A DNA stretch of 64,000 nt from Flavobacterium tistrianum (GCF_003254545.1 NZ_QJRH01000068.1:62001-126000), one strand, 5' to 3'; counted from the stretch's first letter, positions 44,995 through 53,410 are shown. A program made the numbers and translations. Notes: a model not told the origin generated them from the sequence alone.

Positions 44995-45023
44995 CATCTA
45001 TTTATTCAATAAAAAATACAATT

Positions 45024-45671
45024 ATGATAAAAAGAACAACACCATCTTCTGCCGAAAAAGTTACCGATATTCCAGCAGAAACAGCTGTAGAAAGCACTAC
45101 AGAAATACAACCAGAAACTAAGACAACAATTAAAAGAACCACTAGAACAGCTGTAAAACCAACAGCTACGAAGACCTCAGCAGCAAAAACGGCGGCTACA
45201 AAATCGACTGCTACGAAAACAACAACAAAAGCTCCCACTGCTACTGTAAAACCTGCAGCAAAAACACCTGTAAGAGCTGCCTCTAAAGCAACTCCTAGCG
45301 CAACTGTCAAAAAAGCAGCTACAGCACCTGCAAAAAAAGAACCAATAGTTTCTGAAATTGTAGAAATTAAAACCAATGATGCTGCAGAAAATAAGCCTGT
45401 TGTAACTGTTGAAAAAATTGGCAAAGAAAAAAACGATATAAAATCAAAGCTAAAAGCTAAGCTGAGAGCCAAAAAGGAAAAAGAAAAGAAGAGAGAAAAA
45501 GCGATTAAAGCTGTAATTAAAAAATTAGAAAAAGCTAAAAAAGCAAAACTAAAAGCGGCTGAAAAGAAAAAAGAAAAGGCTAAAAAAGCAAAAGAGAAAG
45601 CTAAAGCTAAGAAAGTTGCCGACAAAAAAGCTAAGGCTCAGAAAAAGGCAAAAGCTAAAAAGAAAAAATAA
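45024..45671 (+). CDS. Lys/Ala/Thr-rich histone H1-like protein
   Basis: A 215-residue, highly basic low-complexity protein. The first half is Thr/Ala/Pro/Lys-rich (TATKTSAAKTAATKSTATKT), and the second is Lys/Ala/Glu-rich with repeated AKKAKLKA-type units (KAEKKKEKAKKAKEKAKAKK). This is the composition of bacterial H1-like nucleoid proteins and of ribosome-associated basic tails, with no folded domain. A DNA- or RNA-binding role is an inference from charge. The antisense frame (45002-45625) is open too, as expected for such composition. A terminator hairpin follows the stop. Confidence 0.75.
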   Translation: MIKRTTPSSAEKVTDIPAETAVESTTEIQPETKTTIKRTTRTAVKPTATKTSAAKTAATKSTATKTTTKAPTATVKPAAKTPVRAASKATPSATVKKAATAPAKKEPIVSEIVEIKTNDAAENKPVVTVEKIGKEKNDIKSKLKAKLRAKKEKEKKREKAIKAVIKKLEKAKKAKLKAAEKKKEKAKKAKEKAKAKKVADKKAKAQKKAKAKKKK

Positions 45672-45678
45672 TTTTGAG

Positions 45679-45709
45679 AAAGGTTTGACTTTTAGTTAAA
45701 CCTTTTTTT
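45679..45709 (+). terminator. Terminator after histone-like gene
   Basis: AAAGGTTTGAC and GTTAAACCTTT form an 11-bp stem (one G-T pair) with a 5-nt loop, followed by a T-run. Confidence 0.85.
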
Positions 45710-45721
45710 ACCTTCCAACGA

Positions 45722-45803
45722 GTCATTGCGAGGAACGAAGCAACCACATTAATAAAAGCTACGTTGCAAATAGTCGTGTGATTGCTTCGTTCCTCGCAAT
45801 GAC
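45722..45803. repeat. Palindromic intergenic repeat, GTCATT family, copy 4
   Basis: Arms GTCATTGCGAGGAACGAAGC and GCTTCGTTCCTCGCAATGAC are perfect 20-bp inverted repeats (extending to 22) around a ~38-nt centre. It has the GTCATT ends of the other three copies but different inner bases (GCGAGGAACGAAGC). It lies between convergent genes, after the histone-like terminator and moaA. Confidence 0.92.
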
Positions 45804-45843
45804 AAACTATGCATGAACTTTGTCAAAGTTTCTCTCGAAACTA

Positions 45844-46851
45844 TTACCCCCCGATTGCAATCATACTACGATTATCTGAATGAAGTGTTGGATCATTAAT
45901 TTCATTAACTTTTGCCATTCCTGCCCTTACTTTCTTTTTATTCTGAATCGATTCTGAAATCAAATTAGTGATGGGTTCTCCATTTCTAAAAGCCGTTAAC
46001 AAATCAGTTTCAGAATTGGAGAAAAGACAGTTTTTAATTTTCCCATCAGCCGTCAAGCGAATTCTATTGCAGCTATCACAGAACGGATTTGTAATGGAAC
46101 TAATAATTCCGAAATCGCCTTGAAAATCTTTTATTTTATAATTTCTAGAAGTGAAGTTTTTTTCGTCTTCTAATTTCAGAATTTCATCTGATGAAAATTG
46201 GGTTTCAACTAATGATAAAATCTCTTTCTGCGAAACCATTTTACTTCTATCCCACTCGTTTCCTGCAAAAGGCATAAATTCGATGAAACGAACTGAGATT
46301 GGGAGAAACTGAGTCAATTTTACAAAATCAACAATTTCCTTCTCATTAAAACCTTTAATCAAAACTACATTTACTTTTACCTGAAAATCATGATTCAAAA
46401 GCAAATGCAGATTATCAATCACTCTCTCAAACTGATTTCTAAGCGTTATAGAATGAAATTTAAACGAAACCAAAGTATCTAAACTCAAATTGATTTTTTT
46501 GACATTAAACTGTTTTAAAACCTCAATATAACGATCAATTAAAATTCCGTTTGTAGTCAAAGAAAGTGAAATATCTAACTGAGATAGTTTAGAAACTATT
46601 TCTTGAAAATCTTTTCTTAGTAAAGGTTCACCGCCTGTTAACCTGATTTTGTCAACACCATTTTTTACGAAAGTTTGGGCAATGGCAAAAATCTCGTCTG
46701 ACGTCATTAAACTGGCCTTTGGAGAAAGTGCAATTCCATCAGCTGGCATGCAGTACGTACAACGCAAGTTGCATTTTTCCAACAACGAAATGCGCAAATA
46801 ATTGTGCTTGCGCCCAAAACCATCCGTTAAAATAGTGTTAGAGGCTGTCAT
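45844..46851 (-). CDS. moaA: GTP 3',8-cyclase (molybdenum cofactor biosynthesis protein A)
   Basis: A 335-residue radical SAM enzyme that, with MoaC, turns GTP into cyclic pyranopterin monophosphate. The N-terminal cluster CNLRCTYC (CxxxCxxC) binds the SAM-cleaving 4Fe-4S; the C-terminal CDSCNRIRLTADGKIKNC ligates the second cluster that binds GTP; the protein ends in the conserved GG (MIAIGG). It overlaps the upstream moaCB gene by 14 bp, showing translational coupling, and is the last gene of the cluster. Confidence 0.97.
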   Translation of the reverse strand: MTASNTILTDGFGRKHNYLRISLLEKCNLRCTYCMPADGIALSPKASLMTSDEIFAIAQTFVKNGVDKIRLTGGEPLLRKDFQEIVSKLSQLDISLSLTTNGILIDRYIEVLKQFNVKKINLSLDTLVSFKFHSITLRNQFERVIDNLHLLLNHDFQVKVNVVLIKGFNEKEIVDFVKLTQFLPISVRFIEFMPFAGNEWDRSKMVSQKEILSLVETQFSSDEILKLEDEKNFTSRNYKIKDFQGDFGIISSITNPFCDSCNRIRLTADGKIKNCLFSNSETDLLTAFRNGEPITNLISESIQNKKKVRAGMAKVNEINDPTLHSDNRSMIAIGG

Positions 46852-47752
46852 GATTTTTTCCTTTTAAAATATGAAAGACGTGCATTACATGCGGAAAAAC
46901 AGCATCCATCGATTCTCTTACCCCGTTTGTTGAACCCGGCAAAGCTAAAACTAGACTTTTGCCCAAAATTCCCGCAACACTTCTCGAAAGCATTGCATAT
47001 GGCATTCTTTGCTGACCATAATTGCGAATCGCTTCTTCAATTCCCGGAATTCTACTTTCTAAAATCGGTTCTAAAGCTTCTGGCGTAACGTCTCTTGGAG
47101 ACAAACCAGTTCCACCTGTAAAAATCACCAGCTGATTATCTTTAGCGAAAGCTTTTGTTTTTTCTTGAATAATATCCAATTCGTCTGGAATGATTTCATA
47201 ATGAGAAGTCTCGACTCCGTATGAACCTAATTTTTCTACAATGGTTTTTCCTGAACGATCTTCTTTATCGCCCGCAAAAATCGAGTCGGAACAAACGAAA
47301 ACTGCTGCTTTTATAGCATTCGGGAATTTATTTTTAAAGGACGATTTTCCGCCTTCTTTATTGATTAATTTGATGGTTGAAATTTCGATTTCTTTATCAA
47401 TTGGTTTCAACATGTCATACATTGTAAGCGCTACAATCGACGCACCATGCATGGCTTCAACCTCAACTCCTGTTTTATAAACTGTTTTTACATTGAAGAT
47501 AATATGAATTTCTAATCCTTCAATATTATATTCAACAGAAGTATATTCAATTGGAAGCGGATGGCAATCTGGAATGGACAAATGGGTATTTTTTACCGCA
47601 AACAAACCCGCAGTTTTTGCCATTTCCAGTACATTGCCTTTTGGCACTAAATTATTGACAACAGCATCAATTGTTTCTTGTTTACTGACTTTTACAATTG
47701 CAGTTGCGGTTGCTTTTCTTAATGTGCTTATTTTATGCGTAATATCTACCAT
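46838..47752 (-). CDS. moaCB: Bifunctional MoaC-MoaB/MogA fusion
   Basis: A 304-residue fusion. Residues ~1-145 are MoaC, cyclic pyranopterin monophosphate synthase (MVDITHKISTLRKATATA, CHPLPIEYTSVEY, VEVEAMHGASIVALTMYDM). Residues ~150-304 are a MoaB/MogA domain, molybdopterin adenylyltransferase (FVCSDSIFAGDKEDRSG, VIFTGGTGLSPRDVTPEA, LALPGSTNGVRESM). The fusion couples the second step of the pathway to the adenylylation step that precedes MoeA. It is translationally coupled to moaA by overlap and follows moaE by 9 bp. Confidence 0.95.
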   Translation of the reverse strand: MVDITHKISTLRKATATAIVKVSKQETIDAVVNNLVPKGNVLEMAKTAGLFAVKNTHLSIPDCHPLPIEYTSVEYNIEGLEIHIIFNVKTVYKTGVEVEAMHGASIVALTMYDMLKPIDKEIEISTIKLINKEGGKSSFKNKFPNAIKAAVFVCSDSIFAGDKEDRSGKTIVEKLGSYGVETSHYEIIPDELDIIQEKTKAFAKDNQLVIFTGGTGLSPRDVTPEALEPILESRIPGIEEAIRNYGQQRMPYAMLSRSVAGILGKSLVLALPGSTNGVRESMDAVFPHVMHVFHILKGKNHDSL

Positions 47753-47761
47753 TATAATTTA

Positions 47762-48193
47762 TTAGGTATTTTGTTTCCAAGTGAACGTATCGTTTTCAAA
47801 CATTTCTTTACCAAAAATTGGAACATCTGTCTTAATCCAGTTTACAATGGCTTCTGTCGCTTCATAAACCTGCTTGCGGCGCGTAGCCGATACAAAAACA
47901 AACAAACAGATTTCGCCTGCTTTTACAACGCCCAAACTGTGATAAATGTGCATACAAGTTAAATCAAATTTGGCGAAAGCTTTTTCTCGAATCGCATATA
48001 ATGCTTCATTTGCCATATCTTTATATGCCGAATAATCAATTGCTACGACTGTATTATCGTGAATAACATCGGCGCGGACTTGCCCTAGAAAAATATTGTG
48101 GGCCCCAATTGTGTGTTTAGATTGATGTTTGGCGATCGATTCGGCTATAAATTCAGGAGAAATCGGTCCTTCTACAAATACATTTTTACTCAT
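47762..48193 (-). CDS. moaE: Molybdopterin synthase catalytic subunit MoaE
   Basis: A 143-residue MoaE, the large subunit that transfers two sulfurs from thiocarboxylated MoaD to cyclic pyranopterin monophosphate. Family motifs are NIFLGQVRADVIHDNTV, CMHIYHSLGVVKAGEICLFV and SATRRKQVYEATEAIVNWIK with active-site Arg/Lys. It is within the moa cluster, and a palindromic repeat lies upstream of its start, between it and moeB. Confidence 0.96.
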   Translation of the reverse strand: MSKNVFVEGPISPEFIAESIAKHQSKHTIGAHNIFLGQVRADVIHDNTVVAIDYSAYKDMANEALYAIREKAFAKFDLTCMHIYHSLGVVKAGEICLFVFVSATRRKQVYEATEAIVNWIKTDVPIFGKEMFENDTFTWKQNT

Positions 48194-48209
48194 TTTTTAC
48201 GTTTTTTCC

Positions 48210-48316
48210 GCCACGAATTCACGAATTAATCCAATACTTTGCGGATAGATTTTAAAAAATAAAATCGCGAAATATAAATTACACAAAGATTACATGATAA
48301 TTCGTGAATTCGTGGC
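48210..48316. repeat. Palindromic repeat, GCCACGAATT family, copy 2
   Basis: Perfect 19-bp arms GCCACGAATTCACGAATTA (48210-48228) and its complement (48298-48316). The repeat's last base is shared with the TAG stop of moeB (complement of 48316-48318), so the element sits exactly at the end of that gene inside the Moco operon. Confidence 0.9.
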
Positions 48317-49383
48317 TATATCATTTCTTCTTTCAATACATTTTTCATTGCCAAAGCTCCGCCTGCAATACTTTTTATATTTTTAAATCGATGCTTCTGA
48401 AGCAATTCGAACGCAATTTTGCTTCTAATTCCATATTGGCAGAAAACATATATTTTTTTATTCTTATCCAGTTTTTCGATTTCCTTTTCCAAATTCATTA
48501 ACGGAATCTGAATTTGATTTTTTATATTAATTTTTGGTGATTCATCTGCATTTCGAACATCGAGAAAAAGAACCTCATCATTGTCCATTTCATTCAAAAC
48601 CGATTCAAAACTCACTTCTTCAACTTTGCATTTATTATATTTTTCTTCGAATGTTTCTCTAGTTATGATTTGAAAATCACTTTTATCAAAATCATATTTT
48701 TGCTGTTCGTTGTTCAGCGTATTATAAACCAATATTTTTCCGTTTAAAACTTCTCCAATTCCGAGAATCATTTTTAGTACTTCATTTGCCTGAAACATCC
48801 CGATAATTCCAACTGAAACACCAAGAACTCCCGCTTCTTCACAATTTAATGTATTTAAATTTTCATCAGGATACAGACATCTATATGTTGGGCCATTTTG
48901 ATAATTGAAGACGGAAACTTGCCCTTGAAATCTAAAAATTGATCCGTAAACCATTGGTTTATGAGTTACCAGACAAGCATCGTTTATTAAATATTTGATT
49001 GCGATGTTGTCAGTTGCATCAACTATAATGTCATAGTTGTAAAACAACGAAATGGCATTTCTTCCCGATAATTTTTCTGAAACCGCTTTTACTTTCACTA
49101 AAGGATTTAATTCAGTAATCATCGCTTTTGCTTCCTTTACTTTTGATTTTCCAACGGCAGCGGTTTTATAAATTACCTGTCTTTGAAGATTTGAAATTTC
49201 AATAACATCTTGGTCTACAATTCCGATTTCACCAACTCCAGCTGCAGCCAGATACGGCAGAATCGCGGCTCCCAAACCTCCGGCGCCTATTACCAAAACT
49301 TTTGATTTTGATAATTTCTCCTGACCTTCTTCTCCTATTTCAGGAAGAATTATTTGTCTGTTATATTGGCTTATTGAACTCAT
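48316..49383 (-). CDS. moeB: MoeB/HesA-family MoaD adenylyltransferase with rhodanese domain
   Basis: A 355-residue E1-like enzyme. The ThiF/MoeB domain (residues ~1-245) has the ATP site VLVIGAGGLGAAILPYLAAA, the Arg/Asn-rich SNLQRQVIYKT and the catalytic-Cys region LNCEEAGVLGVSVG. The C-terminal rhodanese domain has active Cys in YVFCQYGIRSK. This activates the C-terminal Gly of MoaD and supplies sulfur, like human MOCS3. No CxxC zinc pairs are visible, which is unlike E. coli MoeB. It is 10 bp upstream of moaE's repeat and downstream of moaD. Confidence 0.93.
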   Translation of the reverse strand: MSSISQYNRQIILPEIGEEGQEKLSKSKVLVIGAGGLGAAILPYLAAAGVGEIGIVDQDVIEISNLQRQVIYKTAAVGKSKVKEAKAMITELNPLVKVKAVSEKLSGRNAISLFYNYDIIVDATDNIAIKYLINDACLVTHKPMVYGSIFRFQGQVSVFNYQNGPTYRCLYPDENLNTLNCEEAGVLGVSVGIIGMFQANEVLKMILGIGEVLNGKILVYNTLNNEQQKYDFDKSDFQIITRETFEEKYNKCKVEEVSFESVLNEMDNDEVLFLDVRNADESPKINIKNQIQIPLMNLEKEIEKLDKNKKIYVFCQYGIRSKIAFELLQKHRFKNIKSIAGGALAMKNVLKEEMI

Positions 49384-49393
49384 AAACTAATTT

Positions 49394-49633
49394 TTATCCT
49401 CCTGCAAACGGAGGCAATAAAGCTACTATATCATTGATTTTCAATGTATAATCTGTCGATTTTGGAACTATTTTTTGATTGACAGCCACGCTGAAAGTAA
49501 GTGCTTCAAATTCATATTTTTCGTTTAAATCTTGCAATAGTTTTTGCAATGATAATTCTTCAGAAAAAGATAACTTTTCAAATTCGCATTTTGTCTTTTC
49601 GGCAACAGCTCCAAAATATTTAACCTCAATCAT
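49394..49633 (-). CDS. moaD: Molybdopterin synthase sulfur carrier subunit MoaD
   Basis: A 79-residue ubiquitin-like protein ending in the essential Gly-Gly (PPFAGG). It carries sulfur as a C-terminal thiocarboxylate to MoaE. Length and the start VKYFGAVAEKTKCEF are standard. It lies directly between cobA and moeB (2 and 10 bp), matching its partner enzymes. Confidence 0.95.
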   Translation of the reverse strand: MIEVKYFGAVAEKTKCEFEKLSFSEELSLQKLLQDLNEKYEFEALTFSVAVNQKIVPKSTDYTLKINDIVALLPPFAGG

Positions 49634-49635
49634 TT

Positions 49636-50424
49636 TTATAAATTTAAATTCTGGAAAATAAACTCATCATCAAAATGTTCCTGAAAATAAGAAATCCAGC
49701 TTGATGTATTTCTAACCACTTCGCCAATTACAATAATGGCTGGTGATGATATGTTTTTTTCAGCCACCAATTTAGTAATTGTACTTATAGTTCCTATTAC
49801 TTTTTGCTCAGAATTTTTCGTTCCGTTTTGAATAATGGCAACTGGCAGATCGTCATTTCTGTTTTCTTGATAAATCGAAACAATCTCTTCCAATTTATGC
49901 ATTCCCATTAAAATAACAACCGTTGCTGCTGATTTTGATGCCAATTGAATATCTTTTGACAATTTATGATCTGAAGTTGTTCCTGTAATAACCCAGAAAC
50001 TCTCAGCTACTTTACGTTGCGTCAAACTAATTCCAACCGAAGCGGGAACTCCCAAAGCAGATGAAATTCCAGGAACAATGGCAGTTTTGATTCCGAAATC
50101 TTCTGCAAATTCAATTTCTTCACTTCCTCTTCCAAATACAAACGGATCGCCGCCTTTTAAACGAACCACATGTCCATGAGTTTTTGCCATTGAAACAATC
50201 AAATCGTTAATCTGATCCTGAGTGTAAGCGTAACAACCTAAACGTTTTCCAACAAAAACAATTTCTGCATTTGGTGCATAATTTAATAATTCTTCGTTTA
50301 CCAAAGCATCATACAAAACTACATCGGCACTTTTTAAAGCTTTTATGGCTTTCATTGTAATCAGTTCAACATCGCCAGGACCTGCGCCTACGATTGTCAA
50401 CTTGGGTGTTTTTAAAGTTTCCAT
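49636..50424 (-). CDS. cobA: Uroporphyrinogen-III C-methyltransferase
   Basis: A 262-residue SUMT: TIVGAGPGDVELITMKAIKA near the N-terminus, DVVLYDALVNEELL, VRLKGGDPFVFGRGSEEIE with the SAM-binding loop, and GISLTQRKVAES. It makes precorrin-2 from uroporphyrinogen III, the first step to siroheme and cobalamin. In a molybdenum-cofactor cluster it most likely supplies siroheme for a nitrite (or sulfite) reductase; it is the main hint that the cofactor serves nitrate assimilation. It is 2 bp from moaD and 6 bp from mobA. Confidence 0.95.
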   Translation of the reverse strand: METLKTPKLTIVGAGPGDVELITMKAIKALKSADVVLYDALVNEELLNYAPNAEIVFVGKRLGCYAYTQDQINDLIVSMAKTHGHVVRLKGGDPFVFGRGSEEIEFAEDFGIKTAIVPGISSALGVPASVGISLTQRKVAESFWVITGTTSDHKLSKDIQLASKSAATVVILMGMHKLEEIVSIYQENRNDDLPVAIIQNGTKNSEQKVIGTISTITKLVAEKNISSPAIIVIGEVVRNTSSWISYFQEHFDDEFIFQNLNL

Positions 50425-50430
50425 ATTGCT

Positions 50431-51003
50431 TTAAATTGAATTGATATTTAAATCATCTAATTCATCTGGCGAATTAACATTGGTGAAATGATAATTTTCA
50501 CTTTCTTCTATATTGATAATCTGATGTGGCAATTTTGCTAGCAGATCCATCATTTTTAATTCATTAGAATCAATTGCTTCTTTTATAACGGGAACAATAC
50601 TTTTTGAATAAATTCCGATTAAAGGATGGGTTTTACTTTCGGAAGCAAAAACTGTAATTCCAGCTTCACTTGTATGTTTTGAAATTAATTCTTGCAATAA
50701 TTCAGTTGAAATTAACGGAATATCACAACTTAAAATTAAATTGAATTCGGTTTCAGAGTGTGTAAGTGCCGTATAAATTCCTCCTATTGGGCCTTTGTCT
50801 AAAATAAGATCGGGTATTTTTTCATATTCAAGATAATCGTATTCTTTTGAAGCTGTTACCAGTTTTATTTTATTTGTAATAGGCAAAATTGCCTGAATTA
50901 TATGCTCTATAAATGGTTTTTCCTGAAACAAAACCAATCCTTTTTCTGACTGCATTCTGGAGCTTTTTCCTCCGCAAAGAATAAATACTGTTAGTGTTTT
51001 CAT
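50431..51003 (-). CDS. mobA: Molybdenum cofactor guanylyltransferase
   Basis: A 190-residue nucleotidyltransferase. The signature GGxSxRM plus Lys is present as LCGGKSSRMQSEKGLVLFQ, followed by DLILDKGPIGGIYTAL and the metal site SCDIPLIS. MobA attaches GMP to Mo-molybdopterin to form MGD, the cofactor of nitrate reductases and related DMSO-reductase-family enzymes. This predicts an MGD-dependent enzyme elsewhere in the genome, since none is in the window. cobA follows after 6 bp. Confidence 0.94.
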   Translation of the reverse strand: MKTLTVFILCGGKSSRMQSEKGLVLFQEKPFIEHIIQAILPITNKIKLVTASKEYDYLEYEKIPDLILDKGPIGGIYTALTHSETEFNLILSCDIPLISTELLQELISKHTSEAGITVFASESKTHPLIGIYSKSIVPVIKEAIDSNELKMMDLLAKLPHQIINIEESENYHFTNVNSPDELDDLNINSI

Positions 51004-51038
51004 AGTTTTCTTATTTCAGGTTTCTTTTGTCTATTCTT

Positions 51039-51201
51039 GCCACAGATTAAAAGGATTAAAAAGATTTCTTTAAATGCTTTGTGTTGATTTTTTTACCACG
51101 AATTACACAAATTTTCACAAATTATTTTTTTTAAATATGTAACTGAAATTCGTGTAATTCGTGGCAAAAAAAAAATCCTTTTAATCTGTTAAATCTGTGG
51201 C
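51039..51201. repeat. Nested palindromic repeat between TauE and mobA genes
   Basis: Outer arms GCCACAGATTAAAAGGATT (from 51039) and AATCTGTTAAATCTGTGGC (to 51201) flank inner arms CCACGAATTACACAAATT (51096-51113) and AATTCGTGTAATTCGTGG (51147-51164). The inner arms share the CCACGAATT word with the family at 29779 and 48210. The long hairpin interrupts the Moco operon. Confidence 0.8.
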
Positions 51202-51216
51202 AAAACCATATCATTA

Positions 51217-51963
51217 TCATGGAAAAATCAATTTCACGCTTGCCATTAAAATTACTGTTCCTAGAACCATTTTTAAAGTTCTGTTGGAGAAAGAGCCGCT
51301 TCCATAGAATCCGCCCAGCATTCCTCCTATAACTGCGATTGGAACTAAATAAAAACTTTCCATTGGAATTGTTTTTCCTCCTAAAAAGAATCCTAACATT
51401 CCGGCAAATGAATTCACAAAAATGAACAGACTCGAAATCGCTGCCGATTCTTTTACCGATGCCCATCCTAAAAATAACAGGATCGGACTCAAAATGATTC
51501 CTCCGCCAATTCCTAACATTCCAGATAATAATCCGATCGCAAAACCAATTGCCAGAGCAAACGGAAGATTTATTTTTACTTCTTCTTTTTCTTTAAAATT
51601 AAATACTCCAAACAATCTCAAGGCTGCAAAAACCAATACAATTCCGAGAATTATTTTATAAATCGCATTATCTAAAGTGATAAAACCTCCTATAAAAGCT
51701 GCTGGAATCGAAGCAATGGCAAACGGATAAAATAGCTTGGGCTTGAAATAATTATTTTTATAATAAAACAAAAACGAAATACTTGAAACAAACAAATTCA
51801 GCAGTAGAGCTGATGGTTTCATAATAGAAACTGGAAAAGCAAAAATGCTCATCAATGCCAAATATCCCGAAGCTCCGCCATGTCCAACACTTGAATATAA
51901 AAATGCAATTACAATTAATGCGAAACTGAATAATAGTATATTTTCGGAAGTTAGGAGACTCAT
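51217..51963 (-). CDS. TauE/SafE-family membrane permease
   Basis: A 248-residue polytopic membrane protein with about eight helices and two halves carrying the repeated motif (GHGGASGYLALMSIF in the N-terminal half, GMLGIGGGIILSPILLF in the C-terminal half) that defines the TauE/SafE (sulfite exporter) family. Family members move sulfite, sulfoacetate or other organic acids. Inside a Moco and siroheme cluster, export of sulfite or nitrite, or anion uptake, is plausible. It is 112 bp downstream of moeA and 214 bp upstream of mobA, with a palindromic repeat between. Confidence 0.9.
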   Translation of the reverse strand: MSLLTSENILLFSFALIVIAFLYSSVGHGGASGYLALMSIFAFPVSIMKPSALLLNLFVSSISFLFYYKNNYFKPKLFYPFAIASIPAAFIGGFITLDNAIYKIILGIVLVFAALRLFGVFNFKEKEEVKINLPFALAIGFAIGLLSGMLGIGGGIILSPILLFLGWASVKESAAISSLFIFVNSFAGMLGFFLGGKTIPMESFYLVPIAVIGGMLGGFYGSGSFSNRTLKMVLGTVILMASVKLIFP

Positions 51964-52075
51964 ATTTTTTGTTTAATCTTTTATTTGGTTAACTGTTTAA
52001 TCGTTTTTTTGCTATGTGTTTTTATTTATATAGCGCTTTTTACTTTTTGCCGTAAAATTTATTTTTTCAAGAACT

Positions 52076-53248
52076 TTAATCGATTGGGAGAATCGTTACC
52101 GACTCGCCTTTTTTAATATTTTCAACATCCTGCGGCACAATTACCAAACCATTTGCAATAGCAAAAGAATTTAACATTGAAGAGGCTTGTCCTTCTAAAA
52201 TTGTAACACTTGTTTCATTATATAATGCTTTTAAAAAAAGTGTTTTTCCTGTGTCATTGACAATGTCATTTTCTAATTTTCGAACAATTTTTGGCAAATG
52301 CGTATTCGAGAATCCCATTTTATTTTTAACTGCAGGATATACATAAATATAAAAATTAGTCAATGACGAAGCTGGATTTCCTGGCAATGCAAAAACTAAA
52401 GTATCTTTTTTAGAACCAAAAAACATCGGCTTTCCAGGTTTTTGATTGATTTTATAAAAAAGCTCTTCTACACCATTTTTCAGCAAAGCTTCTTTTACAA
52501 AATCATAATCTCCAACAGAGATTCCACCAGATATTAGCACTATATCATTCTTTTTAAGTATTGGCTTCAATGCTTTTTTCGTTGCTTTCAAATTGTCCTT
52601 TACCGTGTGAACTTTAACTTTATTAATTCCGATGGTTTGCAAAGCGGCTTGCAACATTACAGAATTACTCTCATAAATTTTTCCTTTAGGAAGTTTCTTG
52701 CCTGGTTTCACCAGCTCATTTCCAGTAACCAAAATGGCCACTTTCGGTTTTTTATAAACTGTTATTTCTGTGATTCCTAAACAGGCTAAAAATCCGATTG
52801 CTGCTGGAGTGATTAATGTATTGGCATCAAAAACAACATCCTCCGCATTAATCTGCTCTCCTTTATTTCTAACATTGGCCAAAGACTCTGGCATTTTTGC
52901 AATCAAAATCGAATCTCTGTTTACCATTACATGCTCCTGCATTACTACAGTGTCTGCATCATTAGGAACATACGCGCCAGTAAATATGCGAACAGCTTGA
53001 TTTTCTTTTAGTTTTATATTGGCATGATCGCCAGCCTGCGAAATTCCAACCACATCAAACTGATGTCTTCTTGAATGAATAAAAGCATAACCATCCATTG
53101 CTGATTGGCGAAACGGAGGCATTGAAATCGGCGAGTAAATTGTTTCTGGCAAAACATATCCGAGCGCTTTTTGAACAGAAATTTTCTGAGTAGACAAAAC
53201 TGAACTATTTGCAGCCACAATTTCTAAAGCTTCTTTTACTTCTATCAT
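52076..53248 (-). CDS. moeA: Molybdopterin molybdotransferase MoeA
   Basis: A 390-residue MoeA, which inserts molybdate into adenylylated molybdopterin. Signatures are PPFRQSAMDGYAFI, VRIFTGAYVPNDADTVVMQE, LVTGNELVKPGKKLPKGKIY and ISGGISVGDYDFVKEALLK. Length is normal. It is the first gene of the minus-strand Moco cluster, and a dyad (53274-53300) lies in its upstream region. Confidence 0.96.
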   Translation of the reverse strand: MIEVKEALEIVAANSSVLSTQKISVQKALGYVLPETIYSPISMPPFRQSAMDGYAFIHSRRHQFDVVGISQAGDHANIKLKENQAVRIFTGAYVPNDADTVVMQEHVMVNRDSILIAKMPESLANVRNKGEQINAEDVVFDANTLITPAAIGFLACLGITEITVYKKPKVAILVTGNELVKPGKKLPKGKIYESNSVMLQAALQTIGINKVKVHTVKDNLKATKKALKPILKKNDIVLISGGISVGDYDFVKEALLKNGVEELFYKINQKPGKPMFFGSKKDTLVFALPGNPASSLTNFYIYVYPAVKNKMGFSNTHLPKIVRKLENDIVNDTGKTLFLKALYNETSVTILEGQASSMLNSFAIANGLVIVPQDVENIKKGESVTILPID

Positions 53249-53273
53249 TTCGTTTAATTATAAAACTAAGTAA

Positions 53274-53300
53274 AAATACTTAATACACATATAAGTATTT
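53274..53300. promoter_or_regulatory. Candidate operator upstream of moeA
   Basis: AAATACTTA and TAAGTATTT are perfect 9-bp inverted repeats spaced by 9 bp, 25 bp upstream of the moeA start codon. The symmetry suggests a dimeric regulator; none can be named. On the minus strand a near-consensus -7 element lies nearby. Confidence 0.45.
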
Positions 53301-53410
53301 ATTCGTAAGTTGATTAAAAAATTTTACTTTTCTTTTTATAGTCTATAAAATTACTCTAATTTATTCAAAATCAACTTGAAATTTAAATTTAGATTTTAGA
53401 TATAAGTGCC

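Noticed and set aside
45002-45625. Antisense 207-residue hydrophobic frame opposite the histone-like gene
   Set aside because: It is the reverse-frame image of a Lys/Ala-rich coding sequence, which always yields a Phe/Leu/Ala/Ser-rich open frame; the sense frame has the terminator.
51131-51466. 111-residue minus-strand frame
   Set aside because: It overlaps the TauE/SafE gene in another frame and runs into palindromic repeat DNA, and it has no recognisable protein features.
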